DNA from: Isoetes taiwanensis
Lineage: Eukaryota; Streptophyta; Lycopodiopsida; Isoetales; Isoetaceae
DNA: 64,000 nucleotides
Assembly (NCBI GenBank): GCA_021234155.1
Contig: JAJEKV010000195.1
Coordinates: 248,001-312,000, forward strand
Direction: 5' to 3'
Part shown: one piece after another, positions 22,415 to 34,250 of the stretch
How positions within the stretch are numbered: position 1 is the first letter of the stretch
Layout: the number at the start of each line of letters is the position of its first letter
The notes under the pieces: generated by a model
Told to the model about the DNA's origin: nothing
The model's input: the letters and a program-made list of their open reading frames with translations, nothing else
The model's database searches: none
Position numbers and translations under genes: made by a program

Positions 22415-23009
22415 TTAATGTACAACATTGAAGCCAATACTTGACGGTGCGAAATGAGAAGTAATACCTTGCAATGCTCTCCACACATATTTACCCGCAA
22501 GTACCGAGCTTGAGTATGCGATCCTTACATCCCATACCTCCATCCCTCCGATCCATACACAAGACCTTCCAGGCCACCTTGTGCATTCCTCCCCCATATG
22601 AACTTCCCCGATGATAGTATGGATTTGACTATAAATAGATTTAGGAGCTACCATAGGCGAGGAGTAGTAGACATGGGATGTCATGAGGACGTGGCATTGG
22701 CAACCGCAATCTTTCCAAAGAATTGCTAGCCCTTTAGCTGACCATAAGTTGACTTTCTTTCTCAGGGTATCCATAATAGGGGTCCAGAGTCCTTTTAGAT
22801 TATCAGAGAGGACCAGGGGTATGCCAAGCAATTTCGTGGCTTCATTTTTAAGGACTCGAAATCCAAAATCTTTTACCCTCGGATCTACATCCGCATCAAA
22901 GGGCCATATAACTGCACATTTTGTCGCATTAAGCTCAATCCCTGATATCTTCCCAAATGCATCTATAATTTCAAGGAAGGCTATAGAGCTAGCGTCATCA
23001 TATCTGAGG
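22415..23009 (-). pseudogene. LINE C reverse transcriptase C-terminal fragment
   Basis: The open frame begins in LINE B-derived sequence beyond the target duplication and enters LINE C at RYDDASSIAFLEIIDAFGKISG, so the apparent N-terminus (MKVQRKEGIF...) is not LINE C protein. It carries the thumb motifs SGIELNATKCAVIWP and LLGIPLVLSDNLKG. Truncated at or just inside the catalytic YADD box, hence inactive. Confidence 0.85.
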
Positions 23010-23099
23010 CCATAGACCGATTGGTCTCTGTGGACGATAAAAATACCTTCCTTCCTTTGAACCTTCATAACTTGACCTAGGCAGCTCTAAATCACTTGA

Positions 23100-24690
23100 A
23101 ATTAGGTTAGAAACATTATACATTACCTTAAAATGACCAAAATTGTTCAAACGCTATAAGTTTCAAAACTAGGGTTTGTTTATAAATAGAAGCATACTCC
23201 AGTAGGACTTCACAAGTCTTGCTCTCAGTTCAAAGCTGATGCCTTACTCCTAAATAGAAGTGCTCAAGAACACACCTTTATTATAGTCATCTAGACCCTC
23301 AGCATAGCAACCCAAGCTCAAGTATTGGTACACCACCTCTGCTCATGCCAAAGACGTAAACCTTGACCTAGTTTTATTGTCTTTCCAATACAGTTTGACT
23401 TAGCTGCCAAATTGACACTCTCTATTGCCAGGATATCTAGAGTCTAGAGCTGCCCAAGTCACTCCACGTCTAGAGTATTGACACCCCCCCCCCTCCAAAT
23501 CGACCTTTGTTAGGATCTTAGAGTATGCACCAAACATCATGAAGGCTTGGTAAAACAAAGCGCAGTTCACGCCAGACCACATGTCCTGATGTCCATAGAC
23601 TTGAAGCCCTGACCGAGCCATATCCCTCGCTTAGAGAGCCCAGAATGTTGTAGGTGAGCTTCTCAGCCAGCCGTTGACCTGAGCCCTTAGACTCTAGGAT
23701 ATACGAGCATTTGCTTGCAGAGTATGAGGCTAGATACACAGAAGAGCAAGAGGCATAACTTCTTGAAGACATTGAAGACCCAGACGATGTACTGACAGAA
23801 AAAGAGAGGATACTGAAAAGGCAGACCCGAGAGAGGGAACCACAACGACAAACACATCTGCCAACAAAACGAGTGGCGCAGGACACCATCGACCTATCAA
23901 GAATCTTTATCAAATGGAAAGAATATTGGATAATCAACGGCATCATAAATCTTCTAGACTGTCAAGCTCCTGGCTACCACATCCACGAGCACATCAGAAA
24001 GAGGAACTCGACCCCTTCATCGACTCGAGGGACATGAGTTTCAAAAGGAAGAAAGCAAGGTAGAAACATACAGGCGCAGGAGTATATCAGATGGAGAAGC
24101 CTGCATTAACGTCACGACCTAGAGTCCGAGAGAATAATCTTCTGTCGAAAGGAAAATCATAGCGACATAGGAGCGCATAGAAACCGGAGGAAGGACCACC
24201 ACGATCTTGTAGCCTAGCAGCTCAACGGGATGTCACGCAATGTCAACAAAATGAAAAACCAAGCTGCACTAGTAGGCAAACTTTCATGACATATATCAGG
24301 AGATCGTGATGGAGAGAGAAGACACATATCAGGGGAGGAACATCTTCGACTTGAAGGCCTATATCAGCATCAGGGGAAAGATCAAGGAGGAGGATATATT
24401 ATTCGAACAAGAGCTCCAGATCCAGAAACACCTGGGAACCAAACGAAGGACGACTTTAATGCTTCAATCAAGTAGTTTGAGATTCGAGTAGACCGGACCC
24501 AAAGGGAGACACCTAGCCAGCAGCTATAGATCACTCAAAGGTGATCAAGAGGAGCGATGGTATATGCAATAGGGTATGACTACAGTTTAGGCACAGGGAA
24601 GGCATCTCGCAATGAAGCAAAGTCCAAGCAATAGGAGTCGCACTCACAAATTCAACCTGTAGAGAAATGACACTGTCTACCTATTGATCG
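23100..24690 (+). pseudogene. Decayed gag-like remnant of an LTR element
   Basis: Plus-strand frames at 23640-23950 are charged and helical (LTEKERILKRQTREREPQRQ). At 24306-24491 a frame contains YISIRGKIKEEDILFEQELQ. The segment 24330-24690 is clearly related to 49255-49680 (YVSIRRTIKEEDILFEQEF), which lies just downstream of a primer binding site. This suggests the same LTR-element internal region. The copia LTR at 24691 interrupts the homology at GATCG. No known domain is recognised. Confidence 0.5.
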
Positions 24691-25051
24691 TGTAAGAATT
24701 TAGGAAATTTAATTTTATCCTTATCCTTTAACTTCAAGAATGAAATTATCTCATACAAGGAGGTCTAAGATTTCAATGCAGCCAATCTTGGCATATAATT
24801 GGCACAGCCTGCATCAAGCTTTTCCGATTCCCCCTTGGCTGGATCATTCAACTGCCTTCTGATCATCCCTATTTCAGTTTCAAATGAGTCCCTGTTGTTT
24901 CGACACCACATGAAACACCTGTATCGATTCCTTCCTTGTTGCCTATTTTGGACATCAAAATATCTTTCGCCCATTGCTATTGAACATTGCCCATTCTTTA
25001 ATGTCATATTTTAACCCCATATACCATAAACCGTAAGACATACTTCTCACA
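24691..25051 (-). repeat. Copia 3' LTR
   Basis: On the minus strand it begins TGTGAGAAG and ends TTCTTACA (361 bp). The termini form an imperfect inverted repeat. The left edge falls exactly where homology to 49.6 kb stops. Confidence 0.75.
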
Positions 25052-25060
25052 TTCCCCCTT
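25052..25060 (-). other. Copia polypurine tract
   Basis: AAGGGGGAA on the minus strand, directly before the LTR start TGTGAGAAG. Confidence 0.75.
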
Positions 25061-25075
25061 CATGGTTTATCATTA

Positions 25076-26620
25076 TTATTTCCTTGAACTGGGTCTGACT
25101 CCTATTTTATTCCTTAGCAAAACAAATTTTGCTTCCCTTAAAGCTTTTGTAAACAGATCTGCTAGCTGTTCCTCAGTTTGTATGTACTCCATTGTAATGA
25201 GTTTCTTTTCTACCATATCCCTTATAAAGTGCATTTGAAGCTCTATATACTTTATTCTCTCATGGTGTACAAGATTTTTGATCATTGAGATGCAACTCAT
25301 ATTCTCACACAAAAGCACTATCGGCTTTTCCTGTGATACACTAATTCTTGCAGCATTCTCCTTAACCAGACAATTTCTTTAGTTGCAACAGTTGAAGTCG
25401 CATATTCAGCTTCTGAGAAAGAGAGAGCTATTGCACTTCGTTTTTTACTCTTCCACGGGACAATATTTCCACCTAGCAACATGCAAAAACCTGAAGTGGA
25501 ACTTCGTGTATCTAGGTCACCTCCCCAATCTGAATCTGCAAATGCTTTGAAACTGAGATTTGTATTATTATACTTTATTCAAAGTTTTGAGTCCCTTTTA
25601 GATATCTTAGAATTCTCTTAGCTGCATACAAATGCTCTTTTCCCGGATCATTACAAAACCTACTAAACAAGTTCACTGGAATCGCAATGTCCAGTCTTGT
25701 ACCATTTGCAAGATATAACAAACTGCTTATCAATGCCCTGTATAGAACGTATTTCATAGCTTCTGCTTCATCTGGATTTTTTGGAGACAGAGCACTTGAG
25801 AGCTTATGTTCAGGAACCAAAGGAGTACTAACAGGTTTGTTGTTTTCCATTCTAAACTTTTTCAATATAGCTTGAATGTACTTCGACTGGCTTATCATTA
25901 ATGTTCCCTTTGATCTTTCCCTTGTAACCTGCATACCAAGAAATTTAGTTAACTCTCCCAAATCTGTCATTTTAAACTTGTTGTTCAACACTTTTTTGTA
26001 GTGATTAAGGCATCACGTACTGTTAGACGTCATTACACAATCATCGACATACAATGCTATAAAGCAAAAACTTTCTCCATTTCTAAAAACATCGATATTA
26101 CCTTCGTTTCTAAGCTTTTGAAAACTTCGTTCTTTTAGAAAAATATTCATATAAAGTACCACTGTCTCGGTGCCTGTTTCAATCCATATATAGCTTTCCT
26201 TAATTTCCAAACTTTATCTTTTCTTTTTTCATAACCTGGAGCCTGCTGCATGTAAAATTCTTCCTTTGCATTCAAGAAAGCAGTACTTACATCCATATGG
26301 TGTAAGTCTAGATTATTTGCATTTGCTAAAACAAGCTTCTCAAATAGGTGAAAAAGTTTCATCAAAATCTTGTCCTTTCCTCTTGAGAGAATCCCTGAGC
26401 TACAAGGCGTGCTTTGTATTTTCTTGCTCATCTAGACATGATTTAGTCTTATAGGTCCATTTATCTCCTGCGATGTTTTTATTTACTGACTTGTCAACTA
26501 AAACGTAAGTCTGCATTCTTAAAAATGAGTCCATTTCATCATCCATTGCTTTTTTCCAAATCTGTCCATCTGTGCAATTTATTGCCTCATAAAAGTTTTT
26601 AGGTAAACCAGTCAATGTTA
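25076..26620 (-). pseudogene. Copia reverse transcriptase and RNase H
   Basis: Minus-strand frames in order: the KKAMDDEMDSFLRMQTYVLVD start of RVT_2 (26400-26615), HHMDVSTAFLNA (motif A), VWKLRKAIYGLKQAPRQW, ALYVDDCVMTS with the catalytic YVDD (26013-26210), LGELTKFLGMQV, and PEHKLSSALSPKNPDEAEA...RILRYLKGTQ. RNase H ends with HIRYHFIRD-like HFIRDMVEKK and TEEQLADLFTKAL (25076-25318). At least four frame changes or stops break it. Confidence 0.92.
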
Positions 26621-26826
26621 TGATCTTTGGAGATACGTTGTGTTCTTCGAGTCTTTTGCTTCTTCATGATTCTGACCTACCATATGCATTCACATCTACG
26701 TTTGTCTCATCTCTTACAACCTGATCTTCTGTTCTTCTGCTGTAGGTTGATCATATGTAGTTGTATCACTATGACTGATTGTTTGTTGAAATTCATTTTC
26801 ATTATTATAGTCATCATCAAAACTCT

Positions 26827-27997
26827 CTAATCAAATACCTTATCTTGGTTCTCTTTATTCGATACTTGCTGCTTGCTTGCTAACTTACTATATTCCTTCT
26901 CTTTCATATAGTCTTTATACAAAGTATTATCTTGAAATATTACATGTCTACTGATCAAAATCCTCTTTGAAAGGGGACCATATAATCTAAAACCTTTGCT
27001 TTCTTCGTCATATCCAACTAGAAATGTCACAACTGCTTTATCATCTAGTTTTTTCTGTGTTCATCAGGGACATGAGCATATGCTAGGCAACCATACACAC
27101 GAAACATTTCATATGCGATCTCATGATTTGTCCAAAGCTTTTCTGGTACTTCTCTATTTATACTTTTTGATGGAAGCTTACTTTGCAAATAGATGGTAAC
27201 CTTTACTGCTTCCTTCCACAACATATTTGGAAGTCCTGCTTGCTTTAACATTGCCCTGACAACATCCATAATCATTCTATTCTTGCTTTCAGCTACTCCA
27301 TTCTATTGTGGAGTAGATATGCAGATCAGATGCCTCTTAATACCATGTTCATAATAAAAATCTTTAAATTTTGCAGACATGTACTCCCCTCCTCGATCAG
27401 ACCTGAGAATTATTAGTTTTCTTCCGTCTCCCTTTCACTTTCCATGACAAACCTTTTAAATGCTTTCAAAGCATCTATTTTCCTGCTTAACAGAAAACAA
27501 GCTGACCTCCTGTTGAAATCATCTACTAACGTTATAAAATATTTGTTCTACTAGTTACATTTAGCAGACTACAAAGAATGAACAAAATTCAATACATTAT
27601 TTGCTTTTGCACGCCTTCTCTGAAAAGGCAACCTTGCATGTTTTCCCATCATGCATTCATAACACAAAAACTAACTTATCTCCTCCAAATTTATCTCATT
27701 GTCGTTTATCAACCCCTTTTCAACCATGAATTTGATATTTTGACTGTTAGTATATCCAAAACGCTCATGCCATATCTTTAGACCATCATTTTTAGCGTCA
27801 ATAACATTTAGAGAAGGACAACGAGCATTCCTCAGTTCAAATAAATTCCCAACATGTTTGGCAAGAAAATATATTTTATTATTCAACAATATCTTACAAT
27901 AGCATTTATCAAAATGCACTTGAAAACCTAGATCTACCATCTGAGATATTGAAATAAGGTTTTTTACTATCCCATGCATACACAAAACATTCTGCAA
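26827..27997 (-). pseudogene. Copia integrase with pre-integrase zinc finger
   Basis: The zinc region reads IWHERFGYTNSQN...CYECMMGKH near 27.64-27.79 kb. The core contains RGGEYMSAKF and STPQ-stop-NGVAESK near 27.3 kb, where the usual QQNG glutamine codon is TAG. The C-terminal part continues as EAVKVTIYLQSKLPSKS and FRVYGCLAYAHVP. It is inactivated by this stop and by frameshifts. Confidence 0.88.
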
Positions 27998-28021
27998 AGT
28001 TACAGCTTTTCCTTCTAGATA

Positions 28022-28470
28022 TTACAAAACTGTAACGTTCTTTGTGCTGTTACTTTTTCCAATCTGCCGTCTCCTAGCTTTACATGTGAATAATTTCTGG
28101 AGCCTCAGTAACTTCTTAGAGCTCACGATTGTTGCTTCAGCTCCACTATCTATAACCAACAAAATCCGCACGTTTGTTATTTGATAAAAAATGTGATACA
28201 CATACCTCCTCTTTTGGGTCTTCGTCCTCACCAATGTTTGCACCCGTTTCTACGGCGAAGTTTATATTTGCTATATTTCCCTTACCCTTTGCTCTGGACA
28301 CCTCCTCTACCTTTTCCTCTTTCTCTACTAAACTGTTTTGGACTACAACAGTTTGGTGCTATGTGTCCAACTCCATGGCAATTATGGCAAATTATCTTGG
28401 ATTCTTTAGCTTTCAGCTTTGGGCAATCAGCTTTTGTGACCTTCCCCTTTACAAAAATTTTACATGATAC
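28022..28470 (-). pseudogene. Copia gag zinc knuckle and protease
   Basis: The minus strand near 28340-28390 encodes CHNCHGVGHIAPNC, a CX2CX4HX4C nucleocapsid knuckle. Downstream, LLVIDSGAEATIVSS (28.10-28.17 kb) is the aspartic protease active site (DSGA). The frames differ. The N-terminal gag is missing. Confidence 0.85.
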
Positions 28471-28499
28471 TGGAAATTCACTCTATATAGCACAAAACA

Positions 28500-30730
28500 G
28501 GCAGTGTGAGAAGAATATGCAGCCATATAATATGAAGCCCCAATGAGTGTTGACTAGTATGGAAAGTATCAAGCGGGGCCAGCCAACCAATCTCAGTTTC
28601 AAAAGCTGTACGAACTCAGCTTACCACAAACACTCTTCAGTCTTCCACCTCATCTTTTCCTTCTATCTTCTACATGAAAGAATTCAACACTTTCTTGCCA
28701 TCCACTTCATCTTAGTCTTCCACCTACTCTAAATGGAATGCGCTTAGGGAATTTCAAAGCACCCATGAATCTGCTCACTTGAGTTTAGTAAATAAGTTTG
28801 AACAATAAAAATGTAATGGTAAGTAACAAAAACAAAACCATCATGTTACCGTGAAAACAAGTTGGAAAGACATGATGTAGGCTTCCTCACTTGACATAAT
28901 TTTCCTTATTAATATCCATACTACATTCAAAAGATTCCCGCCATGACCGCAAAGATTTGCACGACATGGGCATGGAAACAAGAGCATGTATGGTAAAACC
29001 GACAAAAAGACGTTTGAGAAAAATCCCCGCCATGATCAGAACATTTTCACAACATGGCCATGGGATCAAAGCCATAGTTGCAACATGGGAGAACTCATAA
29101 TTGTCAAGGAATTAAGCACTTGAAAAGGTTGGAAAGATGGTCCTATCTATTGCGTAAGAAAACGTGTACAAAGGACAACATAAAGAACCCTAATTTTCTT
29201 GCACCATAACAAAGATGTTTACCTAGCATCTCTCGAAAATGTTTACATGATAGTAAAGAGAGAATATCACAAGAAATCAATTAAGTCCATTACACATTAT
29301 CATGGTTGACATCACCCAATATAACCTCAATATCTTGATATATCATGCCACCGCTTTGCAATGTCATGAGCACCATGGGCATTACCACCGCCACCATTAT
29401 TGGGCGAACCTATCAATGTAATGGTACATCTAATAAGCAAACATTTCACAAAGACACAATAGCCACAAATGCATCACTAGAAAACATATGAAGAAGGAAT
29501 ATCTCAAATGGCATTCTCGCAAATCTTGGAGAAGTGGCCAAATGAAGAGCAAATGTACAACCAGATATCTATGCTATAGAATATCTAACCAGTGCGAATA
29601 TCCAACTCTCCACCTTATGCGTAAAAGTCGCTATATGGCGGGATGTCGCATTACTCTTTATATAAGATGTAACAAGCATCAACACAAAACATTTAGGGGA
29701 TTATGAGTAGACAAACCGGTTGTAAATATTGGCCTCTTGATTGTTGGATAGGTATTGTCTCCACCGCAAAAGCTTCACTCTCCACTCCATCCAATTTGCC
29801 GCCTTCGGGTATGCTTTTCACCATAAAAACTTCGTGCTTGAGTTGGTGCAAAGATTACCGCGCCAATTTGCACAACCAACAACACTTACAATCGGTCTAA
29901 CCAAAGAACGATGGTATGGAATCGAAATTAAAATATAGAGATAATTTTCCAGCCTCACGCTTCATCAGTACTTAGTGAATACTACGTCGTAATATCTCAA
30001 AGATTTCTTATAGATAGAAAATGAACCGGGGGTCTGTTTCTACCTTGAATAAACCGCATGATGTTAAAAGCTTGGAAAATCTTGTCGGGTTGTGATATGC
30101 CTTCTCGCCCGCTATTTGTTGGAAGCCCTTTTTTAATCACCGATGCAAAGTTACCAGCTTAAAAACTAAGTCTTGTCTTCTTCCTTCACAAAGAACATTA
30201 ATATTAAAACGCCGAGAAATCAAGGCAATTCATGCGAGATAGGCAATGAACAGATGTTCAATATCTACCTCAAAATGTATCGTGAGAAATTAAAGCCCGG
30301 AAGAAACGTTATTAGGCATCGATTTTTTCCCAATCAAGCTGCCATTTCCACAACCATGCTTTCGGTCAAGTATAGGTTATTACAACCAAATCCGATTCAA
30401 ATAGATAAGCTCGCCAAGGCTATCGCCATCATGCACAGTATCTTGACTGTCACAAGAAATATGAGCCAAACCAAGACTGAATCCAACATTAGGCTATAAT
30501 ATTTTCTTATCAGAGTAATCTTCCAGTAACCTTCAGAATAACGGAGGTCGGATTCAAAGCTCTCAAAACGTACTCTTACGCATTAGCAGCTCGAAGAAAT
30601 CCATCCCCGGACCGTGGAAATCCATACATCCTGGGCGCCAAAACGTATGAGCGACGCAGTATACATACTTTTTATTCAAAAACCCTTCTCGAATCCGCAC
30701 GCACATGTATTCTACGGAATACATGTGTGA
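28500..30730. other. Unresolved repeat-rich stretch
   Basis: No recognisable domain in either strand. A sequence like CCGCCATGACCGCAAAGATTTGCACGACATGG recurs at 28939 and 29027 with changes. Short frames near 29.5-29.9 kb look like worn transposon protein but carry no diagnostic motif. Confidence 0.4.
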
Positions 30731-30739
30731 ACCCCCCGG

Positions 30740-31113
30740 GCTACCTTCACCACCCCGTGGGGCACTTTTGCCTACAAGGTGGTTCCTTTTGGGTTATCAA
30801 ACTCTCCATCAACGTTTCAACGCATCATGCTCTCGGTTTTTTATGATTATATGAAGGAGAAACCCTTTCTCCAGATTTTTCAAGATGACTTTTCCGCCTA
30901 CAGTTCCAGGGATGACCACCTGGATAAATTAGAGCTCGTCTTTCAGAAATGTGATGAGTCTGGCATTAGTCTCAATCCTGAGAAATGCACCTTCTGCGTC
31001 ACCTGTCGGTGTTCTTTGGACACCGTGGTCAGCGAGGTATCACCACCGATCCCGCTAAAATCGGTTCTATGCTCTCATTTAATATCAAGCGGATTACGCC
31101 CCCTGGGTGCACC
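30740..31113 (+). pseudogene. Gypsy B reverse transcriptase fragment
   Basis: Encodes TFAYKVVPFGLSNSPSTFQR, then the catalytic segment FLQIFQDDFSAYS, where the usual YLDD/FVDD is FQDD, and SGISLNPEKCTF. A frameshift near 31010 turns the expected LGH-type motif and GITTDPAKIGSML into another frame. The frame then runs to RPLGAP at the insertion point. Confidence 0.85.
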
Positions 31114-31593
31114 TCTATATATGGACAGATGGCATCTGCGTTCAAGGGGTCACAGAAAAACCCCTGTATACGGCTTTTTGGAGTAGAAAAACCCATACCA
31201 TACGGTTTTTCGAACTAACATACAATATAGCCCATATCCATAGATTTACGATTGGTTGTGCCAAATTATATAATCCCTTTCCGACTTTGTACATTTTGTG
31301 AAGACATAGGTCTAGGGTTCCTGGAATACCTGGAATTCCTGGAATAGGGTAATACATGTGCAATACCTGGAATAGCTGGAATGGACAGTGCTGGGATGAA
31401 TCTACTAGAAAGTTAAAAATGAAGCTGGAAATATAAGGATACGACGCTCCTTCTGTCAAATGGATCAGCTCCCCAAATCGATCATCTACGGAATCTCTCC
31501 TTCCCGCCCGTATGAGCTCCCGACCGTATACCTACGACCAAGGCAATAAAAAAACCCTAACCGTGCACTCAGTTGGTCATACTGTGTACTCTA
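31114..31593. mobile_element. 480-bp insertion in gypsy B with 8-bp target duplication
   Basis: Flanked by GGTGCACC at 31106-31113 and 31594-31601. Removing the insert plus one repeat copy rejoins RPLGAP to PLTRSFLGKVNYY in frame, the expected gypsy sequence. The insert holds CTGGAATA-type short repeats (31320-31385) and inverted GTATACGG/CCGTATAC pieces, but no clear terminal inverted repeats and no coding region. Confidence 0.8.
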
Positions 31594-31990
31594 GGTGCAC
31601 CCCCCTTGACACGTTCTTTCCTGGGCAAGGTAAATTATTATTCCACCTTCATTCCTGGACTTGCAGCCATTGCTGATCCTATTCATAAACTCACGGGTGA
31701 TGAATCCACTTGGGCTTGGAATTCCCAGGCGGATGCTGCTTTCCAACAGTTGAAGATTTTGCTTACTCAGGCCCCCGTGCTTGTTCCTCCTCAATGGGAC
31801 AAGCCTTTTCATGTTCATGTCGATGTCTCCGCATTTGCTATTGGTGCTGTTCTTTCTCAAGCATATGATGCGCACACAGACAAACCGAACCGTTATGCCA
31901 GCAGAAAACTCAATCCTGCTGAGCGCAACTATTCTGCCACTGAGAGAGAGGCCTTGGGCACGGCTCTTTTTGGTCACGGCCACGCCACAT
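31594..31990 (+). pseudogene. Gypsy B RNase H N-terminal part
   Basis: Reads RSFLGKVNYYSTFIPGLAAIADPIHKLTG, then FHVHVDVSAFAIGAVLSQ (the catalytic first Asp region) and YASRKLNPAERNYSATEREAL (Glu). It stops after TALFG, so the C-terminal half of RNase H is missing, presumably by deletion near 31975. Confidence 0.85.
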
Positions 31991-33358
31991 TGGTTTTATA
32001 ACTACCAGCAGTATCTTCTTACTGGTGCTCTTCCCTCCGAAGACCCCACGCTCTCTCCAGAACAACTTAAATCCCGTCACCGTCAATTTCTCCGTGAGGT
32101 CCGTGACTACACCATGGTTGCATGCCATCTTTACAAACGCGGCAAGGATACAGTTCTCCGACGCTGTGTTCTTCCTCATGAAGTGCCTGATATTGTTCGA
32201 GAAGCACATGAAGGGCTAGGTGGAGGTCATTTTCATGGTGACACCACGGCACGCAAAATTCCTCTCGCAGGTTATTTCTGGCCCACGCTCTTCAAGGATG
32301 CTCACGCTCACGCCCGCACGTGTGATGTATGTCAGCGTGTGGGTCGGCCCATGGCCCGTGACGCTCTCCCGTTGACGCCGGTCGCCACGCCACTTCCCTT
32401 CAGCAAATGGGGAATGGACTTTGTGGGACCTATCGACCCTCCTGCGCGGCACACCCGTGCCCGCTACATTCTGGTTCTCACTGATTATGCTACCAAATGG
32501 GCGGAGGCTTGCGCACTTCCAGACAACACAGCAGCAAGCACAGCCAAGGTCATCTATACGCAAATCGTCACGCGTTTTGACTGTCCCACAGAATTGGCCA
32601 GTGATCGAGGTGTTCATTTTGTCAATCACACTATCAAGGAGCTGACGGATTATCTGCTGATACATCATCGCAAAAGCACACCTTACTATCCTCAAGGGAA
32701 TAGTTTGGCTGAAAGCACAAACAAGACTCTCATCACTATTCTCAAGAAAATTTGTGACGCTTCTCGCACAGACTGGCAAGACAAGCTACCTACTGTTCTT
32801 TGGGCTTACAACTGTTGTTTCAAGATTGCTACTGGTCAAACTCCTTTTAAGTTGGTTTATGGGAAAGAAGCATTGATGCCTTTTGAATATGTTCTTCCGA
32901 CACTTCGGTTCCACCTTGCTACCACTCATAATCCACATGCAGCTCTTCAAGAACGAGTTTACCAACTAGAACAGTTGGACGAACTTAGGCGAGATGCATA
33001 TATTCGGGTTCTTCATGGTCAACAGTTGAGGAAATCTTTGCATGACAAACATCTGCGAGCCAAAACTTTTCAAGAAGATGATTTGGTTTTACTTTATGAT
33101 TCTCGTTACAAAAATTTTCCAGGGAAGTTAAAGTTCAGATGGCTTGGTCCTTATCAAATTGTTCAAGTTGTACAACTCAGCGTTTTCAAGCTGGCAGAAT
33201 TAGATGGCACTCCATTACCTACACTGGTTAATGGCTTTCACCTCAAACAATTTCATAAGCAAATACAGACAGTCATACACCTGAACAAGACTCTGAATCC
33301 ACAGATAGTGACTAAAGCGGCATATTTATATTATAGGAGGAAATTTTTTACAAAATGA
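31990..33358 (+). pseudogene. Gypsy B integrase
   Basis: One open frame holds the zinc finger (HEGLGGGHFHGDTTARK...ARTCDVCQ), the catalytic core with Asp in GMDFVGPIDPP, Asp in ASDRGVHFVN and Glu in QGNSLAEST, and a C-terminal GPY-type region (KFRWLGPYQIVQVV). The core looks intact. No chromodomain follows LKQFHKQ. The frame upstream of about 31990 is not RNase H sequence, so the start is an artefact of the deletion. Confidence 0.88.
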
Positions 33359-33430
33359 GGGCAGAGCCCATCTACTTCCGCTATGGGCAGAGCCCTATTT
33401 ACAAAATGGGCAGAGCCCTATTTACAAAAT
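33357..33430 (+). repeat. GGGCAGAGCCC short tandem repeats
   Basis: Four GGGCAGAGCCC palindromes (GGGC-AGA-GCCC), the last two within a repeated unit GGGCAGAGCCCTATTTACAA, just after the integrase stop. Confidence 0.85.
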
Positions 33431-33439
33431 CCTAAGTTT

Positions 33440-34058
33440 AAAAACCCTCTACTCCGGGTTGGGAGCAGAGGTTATGCGGAGGATCTGGTAGACGCACTGG
33501 TTCGGATCCCAGCGCAGGTGCACCACCACTTCGATGGCAGTAGTCTTTGGGTCGGGATGCTCCGCCATCCCGCCGCACCACCCGTCCATTCGTATGCCGC
33601 GGTTGCGGCACTTTCAGAGGTCCATGGCATTCATCTTACAGGTTATCCATTCTTGGCAGCTTGTTGGCATAGTGCGCTCGTCGTCCATGATCACGAACTG
33701 GTGTCTCAGCTTCGACCACTGCTCGTCTTATATAGCCCAACCGCTTGGAGCTCTGCTGACGTGGACCAATCATCAAATTGCTAACGTGGTTGCAATGCAA
33801 GGCCATTTTTAAATCCAGAATCTTTTCTCCCACCGCATATCTAGACATGGTACCTTCTGACACTTCCTTTTATGATATCCCACTTCGAGTTGCCTGCATT
33901 AAATGACATTCCTTCTTTTCACGCCCGTCGGAAATTAATGTTTGTACCTTCGCCAGCTGTCACACTCCCACAAAGAAACCCACGAAGCTTGAAGAAGATG
34001 GAGTCGTGCATCCCACTGTACCTGCACATCAACAAACTAGAACACAAAGATAAGAAAA
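33440..34058. other. Stretch without recognised features
   Basis: Between gypsy B and the 49-bp repeats. It could include the gypsy B 3' LTR, but no boundary is visible. Confidence 0.4.
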
Positions 34059-34155
34059 CAACAACCTCGAAAAGCGAGAGGCTGGCCATGCGTGCCACGC
34101 GACAAGAAACAACCTCGAAAAAGCGAAGGGCTGGTCACGCGTGCCACATGACAAA
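34059..34155 (+). repeat. Two ~48-bp direct repeats
   Basis: ACAACCTCGAAAAGCGAGAGGCTGG...GTGCCACGCGACAAGA is followed directly by ACAACCTCGAAAAAGCGAAGGGCTGG...GTGCCACATGACAAAA. Confidence 0.85.
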
Positions 34156-34250
34156 AAATAACATTTACAGTAACACATTAATGGGAGGGTGGGTGGGAGT
34201 CAAGGGAGCTGCTGAAAGAGGAGAAAATGCCGATGAGAAGTCGATGAAGA

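Larger units (their letters stand above)
21251..23009 (-). mobile_element. LINE C, 5'-truncated L1-like insertion inside LINE B
   Basis: Minus-strand element of 1759 bp with its poly(A) tail (T run) at 21251-21267. The flanking 13-bp direct repeats CCATAGACCGATT at 21238-21250 and 23010-23022 are the target duplication. Coding starts abruptly at RYDDASSIAFLEIIDAFGK, the region of the YADD motif, so the insertion is 5'-truncated in the polymerase. Downstream frames read GISGIELNATKC-like, KLLGIPL and a zf-RVT stretch (SDRCPLGCNTSETLTHLFF near 21.69-21.75 kb). Confidence 0.92.
17600..23045 (+). mobile_element. LINE B copy 2, split by LINE C
   Basis: On the plus strand: endonuclease remains at about 17.82-18.3 kb (MDLIFLMEHGG and an RDFNA-like box near 18245-18275), then polymerase remains at 19.1-20.5 kb (NYRTIMVGLRCL, FRPRHSTARPYLY, YKYLGWEFP, GVEVWA-type end). 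The 3' UTR begins near 21.15 kb with the same hairpins as copy 1. It stops at CCATAGACCGATT (21250) and resumes at 23010 with the same 13 bases, followed by GGTCTCTGTGGACGATAAAAA, the LINE B terminus seen in copy 1. Many frameshifts. The 5' boundary is approximate. Confidence 0.85.
24691..28480 (-). mobile_element. Ty1-copia retrotransposon, 5'-truncated and decayed
   Basis: The minus-strand order is gag zinc knuckle, protease, integrase, reverse transcriptase, RNase H, polypurine tract and 3' LTR. This integrase-before-RT order defines Ty1-copia. Multiple stops and frameshifts occur. No 5' LTR or primer site is found near 28.5 kb. Confidence 0.93.
30740..33358 (+). mobile_element. Ty3-gypsy pol remnant (gypsy B)
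   Basis: Plus strand: the second half of RT, an RNase H start and a nearly full integrase. No LTRs are recognised on either side and the upstream RT and gag are absent. It is interrupted at 31114-31593 by an unrelated insert. A purine-rich GGAGGAAA at 33337-33346 may be the polypurine tract. Confidence 0.9.

Noticed and set aside
22415-23068. One continuous 217-codon LINE protein
   Set aside because: Its first ~20 codons lie in LINE B sequence beyond the target duplication. Only the part from RYDDASS on is LINE C.
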